Assembly (NCBI GenBank): GCA_900766775.1
Contig: CAAFXN010000166.1
Span: forward strand, 1 to 11,506
Origin: Bacteroidales bacterium
GTDB lineage: Bacteria > Bacteroidota > Bacteroidia > Bacteroidales > Paludibacteraceae
Reading direction: 5' to 3'
DNA: 11,506 nt
In this document: positions 6,883-11,506 of the stretch, one piece after another
Numbering within the stretch: the first letter of the stretch is position 1
Layout: every line of letters begins with the position of its first letter
Made by a program: the position numbers and the translations under genes
Notes under the pieces: model-generated
What the model saw: the letters and a program-made list of their open reading frames with translations, nothing else
What the model was told of the DNA's origin: nothing
Databases searched by the model: none

Positions 6883-7197
6883 ATGAACGAATTTTTAGAG
6901 CAAGAAGAACAAGTACTGAAGATGATAAAGACGGTGTTCGACCCTGAGATACCCGTCAACATCTACGACCTCGGACTGATATACAAGATAGACCTGACCG
7001 AGCCCGGCGTATGCACTATTGACATGACGCTGACGGCTCCGAGTTGCCCCGCAGGGGAGTTCCTTGTAGAAGACATTAAGCAGAAAGTCGGCAGCGTGGA
7101 CGGCATAGAGACTGTAAATGTGAACATTGTCTTTGAGCCCGAGTGGAGCAAAGACATGATGTCCGAAGAAGCCAAATTGGAGTTGGGAATGCTGTAA
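6883..7197 (+). CDS. MIP18/DUF59 family Fe-S assembly protein (SufT-like)
   Basis: This 104-aa cytoplasmic protein is of the DUF59/MIP18 family, which includes SufT and the eukaryotic CIA factor and helps deliver iron-sulfur clusters to target proteins. Visible motifs are DPEIPVNIYDLGLIY (20-34) and MTLTAPSCPAGEFL (48-61) with the conserved reactive Cys (C55). It is essentially the isolated domain, which is normal for the family. It follows the SPFH gene by five nt and lies in a probable transcript with sufC and sufD, which supports a role in Fe-S maturation. I leave the symbol blank because several paralogous groups share this domain. Confidence 0.9.
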   Translation: MNEFLEQEEQVLKMIKTVFDPEIPVNIYDLGLIYKIDLTEPGVCTIDMTLTAPSCPAGEFLVEDIKQKVGSVDGIETVNVNIVFEPEWSKDMMSEEAKLELGML

Positions 7198-7198
7198 A

Positions 7199-7355
7199 AA
7201 AGACCGCGCTACGCGCTGAACGACCGTCTAACGACTAACAGACCGCTGACGCTGACAGACCGCCTGCGGCTGTCAGACTGATATAGTACGGATGAGTGAA
7301 TAAGTCTTTAAGCGAAGCAGTCGGACAATGAAATGGTCGGAAAGCGCAGCGGTCA
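7199..7355. repeat. Degenerate intergenic repeats with hairpin, before lpxH
   Basis: The 168-nt spacer holds about four degenerate copies of a 17-22 bp word beginning AGACCG or CGACCG (starting near 7200, 7221, 7239 and 7256). The last copy forms a hairpin: CTGACAG-A-CCGC (7252-7263) pairs with GCGG-CTGTCAG (7266-7276), with one bulged A and no T-run. Farther on, AAGCGAAGCAGTC (7310-7322) and AAGCGCAGCGGTC (7342-7354) repeat with two mismatches. I see no gene and no consensus promoter here. It looks like a decayed dispersed repeat of unknown function. Confidence 0.6.
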
Positions 7356-7365
7356 ATAATCCATT

Positions 7366-8154
7366 ATGGCAGTATATTTTCTGAGTGATGCACATATCGG
7401 TTCGCGGGCAATAGCGGACGGACAGAACCACCAACAGCAGTTGGTGGATTTGTTGCAGTATATCGGGCAAGACGCCACCGCCATCTACTTGTTGGGCGAT
7501 ATCTTCGACTACTGGTGCGAGTACTTTTGGCGAGACCGGTCCAAAGCGCAGTATGCACCGCTGTTGCAGTGTATCCGCAGCCTGACGGACAGAGGGATTG
7601 CTGTGCATTTCTTCATTGGCAACCACGACCTATGGACATTCGGGCGCTTGGCGAAAGCCACGGGTATGACTATCCACCGTCGCCCACTCGACGCGGAGAT
7701 AGCGGGCAAGCGGGTGTATATGTGCCACGGTGACGGGGTGTTGCCATCGGATTACGAGAAACTTTATCCTGCTCCTATCTTAAAGAAAATCAAGCGATTC
7801 ATTTGGCTTCGGAAGGTCTTCCACAGCCCCTTCTGTCAGTTCTGGTTTCGTCTGCTGCCGCCGAAGTGGGGCAATGAGTTGGGCTATGAGTGGGCAAAGC
7901 GCAGCCGCATGAAAGAGTTGGCACGCCCTTGCCCTTACAAGGGCGAGCAGAACGAGGAATTAGTGCTTTTCGCCAAGGGACAAGAGCGGCTGGGCAACCA
8001 CCGCGATTTCTATATCTTCGGGCACCGCCATATTGACCTTGACCTGCAAATCACCGGCAACAGCCGCGTGATAATCCTCGGCGACTGCTTCCAGCAGTGG
8101 ACGTATGGCAGGCTGGAAGATAATCGGTTTGAATTAATAAACTACGGCAATTAA
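7366..8154 (+). CDS. lpxH: UDP-2,3-diacylglucosamine diphosphatase (LpxH-type phosphoesterase)
   Basis: This 262-aa calcineurin-like metallophosphoesterase has all canonical metal motifs: D8-x-H10 (FLSDAHIG), GDIFD (44-48), GNHD (85-88), CHGD (120-123) and GHRH (219-222). The order, length and YW/FW-rich insertion (LGDIFDYWCEYFW) fit LpxH, which removes UMP from UDP-2,3-diacylglucosamine in lipid A biosynthesis at the inner face of the cytoplasmic membrane. A basic, aromatic-rich segment (about 138-170) could form the lipid-binding cap. Another phosphodiesterase of this fold cannot be excluded. It follows the DUF59 gene across a repeat-filled 168-nt spacer, so cotranscription is uncertain. 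Confidence 0.85.
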   Translation: MAVYFLSDAHIGSRAIADGQNHQQQLVDLLQYIGQDATAIYLLGDIFDYWCEYFWRDRSKAQYAPLLQCIRSLTDRGIAVHFFIGNHDLWTFGRLAKATGMTIHRRPLDAEIAGKRVYMCHGDGVLPSDYEKLYPAPILKKIKRFIWLRKVFHSPFCQFWFRLLPPKWGNELGYEWAKRSRMKELARPCPYKGEQNEELVLFAKGQERLGNHRDFYIFGHRHIDLDLQITGNSRVIILGDCFQQWTYGRLEDNRFELINYGN

Positions 8155-8234
8155 AAACACAAGTAGTACACAAAAACAAACACTAATACATTACCAAAAC
8201 GAACAAGAACATTTTTATTTCAACAAATATTTCC

Positions 8235-8266
8235 CAATATTGTTCAAATATTATTCAATTATTATT
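8235..8266. repeat. Degenerate 10-11 bp AT-rich repeat upstream of mazG
   Basis: CAATATTGTT (8235-8244), CAAATATTATT (8245-8255) and CAATTATTATT (8256-8266) form three consecutive related units in the 144-nt AT-rich spacer between lpxH and mazG. The spacing is close to one helical turn. No TAnnTTTG promoter is visible in the spacer. The role is unknown; this could be chance similarity in AT-rich DNA. Confidence 0.4.
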
Positions 8267-8298
8267 ACCAATCGGCATTAGCAATTAACAAAAACACA

Positions 8299-9096
8299 AT
8301 GCACACACGCGAAGAACAACTGAAAGCCTTCGACCGCCTGCTGACGGTGATGGACGAGTTGCGGGAGAAATGCCCGTGGGACAGGAAACAGACTTTCGAG
8401 AGCCTGCGAGAAAACACGATAGAGGAGGTGTATGAACTTGCCTCCGCCATTGTGCAACAAGATAAGACGGAGATTAGCAAGGAGTTAGGCGATGTGCTAC
8501 TGCATGTGGTATTCTACGCGAAGATGGGCAGCGAGACGGGCGACTTCGACATAGCCGATGTGTGCAACCGTATATGCGACAAGTTGATTTTCCGCCATCC
8601 GCATGTGTATGGCGAGGCTGCTGCGAAGAACGCCGAGGATGTGTGCCATCTGTGGGAGCAGGTGAAACTGAAAGAGAAAGGCGGCAACAAGACCGTGTTG
8701 GCTGGTATTCCCGAGGCACTGCCCGCGCTGGTGAAAGCCTATCGCATACAAGACAAAGTGGCGAACGTGGGCTTCGACTGGGAGAATCCCGAAGACGTGT
8801 GGGCTAAGGTGAAAGAGGAGATAGGCGAGTTTGAGGCGGAATGCCGCAAGGAGGGTCAGACGCGCGAGGCGATGACGCAGGAGTTCGGCGACCTGCTGTT
8901 CGCGCTGGTGAATGCCGCCCGCAAGTACAAGATACGCCCCGACAACGCGCTGGAGATGACCAATCAGAAGTTCATCCGCCGCTTCAACTACATTGAGCAG
9001 CGGGCAACGGAGATGGGGAAACACATGGGAGAGATGACCCTCGACGAGATGGAGGACCTTTGGCAGGAAGCCAAACAAGTGTTAGATAAAGGATAA
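8299..9096 (+). CDS. mazG: Nucleoside triphosphate pyrophosphohydrolase MazG
   Basis: This 265-aa cytoplasmic enzyme hydrolyses (d)NTPs to NMP and pyrophosphate and is thought to clean nucleotide pools. Its length equals the two-domain E. coli form. The N-terminal domain shows CPWDRKQTFESL (25-36) and the metal-binding pair EEVYE (42-46) with ELGD (62-65). The second domain repeats the pattern with EEIGEFEAE and EFGDLLFALVN, the catalytically active site in studied members. The C-terminal FIRRFNYIEQR and EMTLDEMEDLWQEAK are also family-typical. The start ATG at 8299 follows an A-rich leader. The stop lies inside the left arm of a 27-bp inverted repeat, and the next gene converges from the minus strand. 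Confidence 0.96.
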   Translation: MHTREEQLKAFDRLLTVMDELREKCPWDRKQTFESLRENTIEEVYELASAIVQQDKTEISKELGDVLLHVVFYAKMGSETGDFDIADVCNRICDKLIFRHPHVYGEAAAKNAEDVCHLWEQVKLKEKGGNKTVLAGIPEALPALVKAYRIQDKVANVGFDWENPEDVWAKVKEEIGEFEAECRKEGQTREAMTQEFGDLLFALVNAARKYKIRPDNALEMTNQKFIRRFNYIEQRATEMGKHMGEMTLDEMEDLWQEAKQVLDKG

Positions 9097-9184
9097 AAGA
9101 TAAAGGATAAAAGACTTATTACACTCGCCTCTGAGGACGCAGAGCGGATGCTATTTCGTCTTTTATCCTTTATCTTTTATCCTT
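9085..9184. terminator. Perfect 27-bp inverted repeat made of heptamers, between convergent genes
   Basis: The left arm 9089-9115 is exactly complementary to the right arm 9158-9184, with a 42-nt loop between. The left side is built of four heptamers: GATAAAG, GATAAAA, GATAAAG, GATAAAA (9085-9112). The loop contains a smaller CTCTG/CAGAG hairpin (9129-9133 with 9140-9144). The left arm overlaps the mazG stop codon, and the convergent lipoprotein gene stops eight nt beyond the right arm. Position suggests a bidirectional terminator, and TTTTT follows on the plus strand at 9190-9194. The stem is AT-rich, so that role is inference. Confidence 0.7.
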
Positions 9185-9192
9185 AGTCCTTT

Positions 9193-9711
9193 TTACTCCG
9201 CGGTCTGTTGGATAGTGAACGTGCTTGGGGAGTACTTGGAGTCGGATTGCACCTCAAGAGTGAGGTCTGTGGTAACGTTCTTGCGCGGGATGTAGCGGAT
9301 GGGGAAGACCGCCATGTTGTAGCCAGGGAGAAACTTCAGCGTGCCCGCAGGGATATTGCTCTTGGCGGTATCTAAGGCAAAGGCAATAGAGTCCATTGCG
9401 AGGAACTCGAGTTGCAGCGCCGCCGTGTCCCATGTGGTCTGGAAGCCAGTCAATGTATTGCCCTGCGCACTGATAGCGACCACCATCCGCACCGTATCGC
9501 CCACGTGGATGGTATCGAGCACCGCCTTTCCGTCTTTATCGTAGCGATACCCCAGCGTATCTTTCACCACCACGGTATCCGCATGCCCGCAACTGCGAAC
9601 AGGCACGGATAAAGCAATCTGAGGGGTGTACTGGGAATTGTTCTCAAAATCACAAGACGCGGCAAGCAACCCTACCGCCATCGTCAGAATAACAAAAGAA
9701 ATCTTTTTCAT
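9193..9711 (-). CDS. Hypothetical lipoprotein
   Basis: This 172-aa protein starts MKKISFVILTMAVGLLAASC, a clear type II signal peptide with a lipobox ending at Cys 20, so it is an envelope lipoprotein. The mature start DFENN is mildly acidic. I do not recognise a family. The segment VGDTVRMVVAISAQGN followed by LTGFQTTWDTAALQLEF resembles the beta-strand pattern of cohesin-like or Ig-like domains (GDTV, then a GFQ strand), which would fit an adhesive or scaffold role; this is only a resemblance. It is transcribed toward mazG and shares the inverted repeat at 9085-9184. Upstream, between its start and the tRNA terminator, lie two tandem 15-bp palindromes. No consensus TAnnTTTG promoter is visible. 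Confidence 0.75.
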   Translation of the reverse strand: MKKISFVILTMAVGLLAASCDFENNSQYTPQIALSVPVRSCGHADTVVVKDTLGYRYDKDGKAVLDTIHVGDTVRMVVAISAQGNTLTGFQTTWDTAALQLEFLAMDSIAFALDTAKSNIPAGTLKFLPGYNMAVFPIRYIPRKNVTTDLTLEVQSDSKYSPSTFTIQQTAE

Positions 9712-9732
9712 ACTATTTGCTGTTAATTAGGT

Positions 9733-9774
9733 CCTAGAAAATCTAGAATTTCTAGAAAACCTAGAATTTCTAGG
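9733..9774. repeat. Tandem 15-bp palindromes in a 9-bp repeat, upstream of the lipoprotein gene
   Basis: Four 9-bp units (CTAGAAAAT, CTAGAATTT, CTAGAAAAC, CTAGAATTT) run from 9734 to 9769, followed by CTAGG. Within them are two perfect 15-bp palindromes with a single central T: TCTAGAATTTCTAGA (9742-9756) and CCTAGAATTTCTAGG (9760-9774), spaced 18 bp apart. They lie 22-78 bp upstream of the lipoprotein start codon on the minus strand, where operator sites would be expected. A regulator-binding role is inferred; a slippage repeat is the alternative. Confidence 0.75.
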
Positions 9775-9801
9775 AAAAACACTTCTAAGAAACTATCCCT
9801 A

Positions 9802-9826
9802 CAAAAAGCGAGCCAAATGGCTCGCT
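9802..9826 (-). terminator. Rho-independent terminator of tRNA-Leu
   Basis: On the minus strand an 8-bp perfect stem, AGCGAGCC with GGCTCGCT (plus-strand 9807-9814 and 9819-9826), closes an ATTT loop. It is followed by TTTTT, counting the T that closes the stem. It begins one nt after the tRNA 3' end, so tRNA-Leu is probably a single-gene transcript that stops before the lipoprotein gene. Confidence 0.85.
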
Positions 9827-9827
9827 G

Positions 9828-9909
9828 TGCGGCATAAAGGACTCGAACCTTCACTCTGTTAGGAACCAGATCCTAAGTCTGGCGCGTCTACCAATTCCGC
9901 CAATGCCGC
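9828..9909 (-). tRNA. tRNA-Leu (anticodon UAG)
   Basis: The 82-nt minus-strand sequence folds as a class II tRNA. The acceptor stem is GCGGCAT with ATGCCGC plus discriminator A. The D arm contains AATTGGTAGACGCG. The anticodon stem CCAGA/TCTGG holds loop CTTAGGA, so the anticodon is TAG, reading CUN (mainly CUA) leucine codons. A long variable arm and the T arm GAAGG-TTCGAGT-CCTTT follow. The long variable arm is expected for leucine. The 3' CCA is not encoded and must be added enzymatically. A promoter lies upstream at 9933-9964 and a terminator immediately downstream. Confidence 0.95.
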
Positions 9910-9932
9910 GTACGCAGATACGAAATCGGCTG

Positions 9933-9964
9933 CAAAGGTACAAATTATTTTTCAAATATGCAAG
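9933..9964 (-). promoter_or_regulatory. Promoter of tRNA-Leu, overlapping the M16 gene start
   Basis: On the minus strand TACCTTTG (plus 9933-9940) matches the TAnnTTTG -7 element. After a 20-nt gap, CTTG (plus 9961-9964) matches three of four bases of the -33 TTTG. The -33 element falls in codons 2-3 of the divergent M16 protease gene. Transcription would start about 15-20 nt before the mature tRNA. Confidence 0.65.
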
Positions 9965-11262
9965 AGAATAGCGAAACTTTTTACCATAATCTGCCCAATG
10001 GCGTGCGCGTGGTCGTGCGCAGGACGGACTCGCCCGTGGTCTATGTGGGGGTGATGGTCGGTGCAGGTACCCGCGACGAGCAGCCTGCGGAGAACGGCAT
10101 GGCGCACTACATAGAGCACTGCGTCTTCAAAGGAACGGAGCGGCATACCGCTCGGCAGATTATCAATAGTATAGAGGGTATCGGCGGTGAGATAAACGCC
10201 TACACGACAAAGGAGGAGACCACTTTCTATGCCGCTACGCTGCCCGAGCACCTCAGGCGCACGCTTCGTCTGCTGGCGGAAATGGTGTTGCGCCCCACTT
10301 TTCCAAAACACGAGACCGACAAGGAGTTGGGGGTTATCTTCGACGAGATTGAGAGTTACAACGACTCTCCGAGCGAACTCATCTATGACGATTTCGAGGG
10401 GATGCTCTTCGAGGGACATCCTCTGGCAATGCCTATCCTCGGCACCAAGAAGACCCTTCGCAACATCGGCTCATCCTCCGCTTATCCACAGCAATGGATG
10501 CGTCAGCACTATCGGGCGGAGCGGATGGTGGTCTTCTGTCAAGGCAGTATTGCCCCCGAGCGTTTTTTCCGCCTCGCTGAACGGGAGTTTGGAGGGGTCA
10601 GCGTTGGCGAGAATCCGCCTGCCCGACCTGCGGGAGACCTGCGGACGACCTGCGGGAGACCTGCGGGAGACCCGCGAGAGACCCGCGAAAGACCCGCGAG
10701 AGACCCGCGACAAGGACAGCATATCGCCTACAAGCGGCATACCCACCAAGTGCATGCTATGTTAGGCAACATCGCCTACCCCCTCGGGCATGAACTGCAA
10801 CTGCCCTTCTATCTCATTAATAATATAATAGGCGGGGGTAGCCTCAACTCGCGGCTCAACCTGCGTCTACGCGAGTCGCGCGGATTGGTCTATACCGTGG
10901 AGTCCACCTACACGCCGCTCTCCGACACAGGTTATTGGTGCACCTATTTTGCCTGCGAGCCCGAGCATTTCGACGAGTGTGTGCGGCTCTGCCACGAAGA
11001 ATTGGACAAACTCTGCTCCCATCCGCTCAGCGAATCGCAGATTCAAAAAGCGTTGCAGCAACTGCGGGGGCAGATGGCGATTGGGTCTCTCAACCAAGAG
11101 AACAATGCCCTCGCCATGGCGAAGTCGGTCTTGTATTTTGGGCACGCGCCGACATGGGCGGAAACATTTGAGCAAATTGCACAAACAACAACCTCTCAAT
11201 TAATCAAAGCGTCAGAAGAAATACTGACACCTTGTCATTTGTCTATTTTGACCTACAAATAG
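9958..11262 (+). CDS. M16 family zinc metallopeptidase with an internal 11-bp repeat array
   Basis: This 434-aa protein has two M16 (insulinase/processing-peptidase-like) domains. The N-terminal domain holds the inverted zinc motif H50-x-x-E53-H54 (HYIEH) and the third ligand E130 (GVIFDEI), so it should be active. The C-terminal domain shows the GGSLNSRLNLRLRESRGLVYTVES segment typical of the family. No signal peptide is seen, suggesting a cytoplasmic or cytoplasm-facing location. Between the domains, residues about 223-254 are Arg/Pro/Asp-rich and periodic (RPAGDLRTTCG, RPAGDPRETRE, RPARDPRQGQ), encoded by eight 11-bp DNA repeats. Similar proteins are about 410 aa as I recall, so the linker insertion explains most of the extra length. 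The start ATG follows TTTTTCAAAT; no plus-strand consensus promoter is visible, and the start overlaps the divergent tRNA promoter. Confidence 0.9.
   Translation: MQENSETFYHNLPNGVRVVVRRTDSPVVYVGVMVGAGTRDEQPAENGMAHYIEHCVFKGTERHTARQIINSIEGIGGEINAYTTKEETTFYAATLPEHLRRTLRLLAEMVLRPTFPKHETDKELGVIFDEIESYNDSPSELIYDDFEGMLFEGHPLAMPILGTKKTLRNIGSSSAYPQQWMRQHYRAERMVVFCQGSIAPERFFRLAEREFGGVSVGENPPARPAGDLRTTCGRPAGDPRETRERPARDPRQGQHIAYKRHTHQVHAMLGNIAYPLGHELQLPFYLINNIIGGGSLNSRLNLRLRESRGLVYTVESTYTPLSDTGYWCTYFACEPEHFDECVRLCHEELDKLCSHPLSESQIQKALQQLRGQMAIGSLNQENNALAMAKSVLYFGHAPTWAETFEQIAQTTTSQLIKASEEILTPCHLSILTYK
10625..10712 (+). repeat. Eight-unit 11-bp tandem repeat inside the M16 gene
   Basis: Units of form GACCTGCGGGA (copies 1-4, from 10625, 10636, 10647, 10658) and GACCCGCGAGA (copies 5-8, from 10669, 10680, 10691, 10702) run without gaps. 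Copy 2 differs at its last base, copy 6 at one base and copy 8 at two bases. Eleven is not a multiple of three, so three units make an 11-residue peptide repeat, and any gain or loss of one or two units shifts the frame. The array encodes the linker between the two M16 domains. Confidence 0.92.
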
Positions 11263-11364
11263 GCTGATTTTTATGTTGTACAGCTTAATTTTTATCAATT
11301 TAGTATTAAAAAACATGTTTTTCGGCACATTTTTGAAGGAAAATTGCATTTTTCTTGCCAGATA

Positions 11365-11396
11365 TTTGCATATATAAAAAAAAAGCCGTATCTTTG
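11365..11396 (+). promoter_or_regulatory. Bacteroidota-type promoter for a gene beyond the window
   Basis: TTTG at 11365-11368 and TATCTTTG at 11389-11396 are separated by exactly 20 nt, the same layout as the promoter at 135-166. A run of nine A lies between them. Transcription should start near 11402. No ORF begins before the window ends. Confidence 0.75.
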
Positions 11397-11506
11397 CGCA
11401 CTTATTCAATAAACGGGATAAAATACAGATAGCAAAAAGTAAGCGGAAGGAAGGAGATACCGCTGAAAAAAGGTAAGCACGATAACAAAACTCTAATTAA
11501 ATAAAC
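11397..11506 (+). other. Untranslated leader of a downstream gene
   Basis: About 105 nt of A/purine-rich DNA follow the promoter without a convincing start codon before the edge. A weak hairpin AGCGG (11442-11446) with CCGCT (11460-11464) exposes a GGAAGGAAGGAG purine tract in its loop. The final ATTAAATAAAC resembles the AT-rich sequence before Bacteroidota start codons, so the gene probably begins just past the window. I recognise no riboswitch class. Confidence 0.4.

Noticed and set aside
10625..10712. CRISPR array
   Set aside because: Units are 11 bp and directly adjacent with no spacers, inside an open reading frame.
10229..10765. Plus-strand 178-codon frame inside the M16 gene
   Set aside because: It is an out-of-frame shadow of the M16 domains. 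It matters only as the frame entered after gain of one repeat unit.

Overview
The window looks like chromosomal DNA of a member of the Bacteroidota, most likely Bacteroidales. Three upstream regions carry the TTTG / ~20 nt / TAnnTTTG promoter form of that phylum. Start codons lack clear Shine-Dalgarno sequences. The genes include a DUF4290-like protein, a periplasmic type II glutaminyl cyclase of the M28 fold, an LpxH-type phosphoesterase and two lipoprotein signals. Coding DNA is moderately GC-rich and the spacers are AT-rich. I cannot name a genus from the sequence alone.

Layout, left to right. (1) 1-1690: an 11-bp tandem array cut by the window edge, a canonical promoter, an exported endonuclease/exonuclease/phosphatase (EEP) protein, a heptamer repeat, and a short DUF4290-like gene. 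(2) 1691-2347: an AT-rich islet with a 39-codon ORF whose stop overlaps the start of a PIN-domain RNase gene, probably a small toxin-antitoxin pair. (3) 2534-8154, all plus strand: prs (PRPP synthase); directly abutting it a lipoprotein glutaminyl cyclase/M28 peptidase; a nested inverted repeat; sufC; a half-length sufD overlapping sufC by 20 bp; an SPFH/prohibitin-like membrane protein; a SufT/MIP18-type DUF59 protein; a degenerate intergenic repeat; and lpxH. (4) 8299-9711: mazG converging on a hypothetical lipoprotein gene, with a perfect 27-bp inverted repeat made of heptamers between the two stops. (5) 9712-9940: tandem 15-bp palindromes, a terminator, tRNA-Leu(UAG) and its promoter, all serving the minus strand. 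(6) 9958-11262: an M16 zinc protease with an eight-unit 11-bp repeat array inside the reading frame. (7) 11263-11506: a strong canonical promoter and a leader for a gene beyond the window.

Most of the gene content is housekeeping: nucleotide metabolism (prs, mazG), Fe-S assembly (sufC, short sufD, DUF59), lipid A synthesis (lpxH), and envelope protein maturation or turnover (cyclase, M16). The unusual material is of three kinds. First, short tandem repeats of 7, 9 and 11 bp occur in several places, one inside a gene where the unit length is not a multiple of three. Second, there is a possible toxin gene with a tiny overlapping partner. Third, SufD lacks its N-terminal half and no sufB lies nearby, while an SPFH gene sits between sufD and the DUF59 gene. 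No gene-free stretch exceeds 300 bases. Spacers of 100-250 bases are covered by the repeat, promoter and leader entries. The spacer 2348-2533 ahead of prs shows no recognisable promoter, only scattered copies of a short GAGCGTTGA word.
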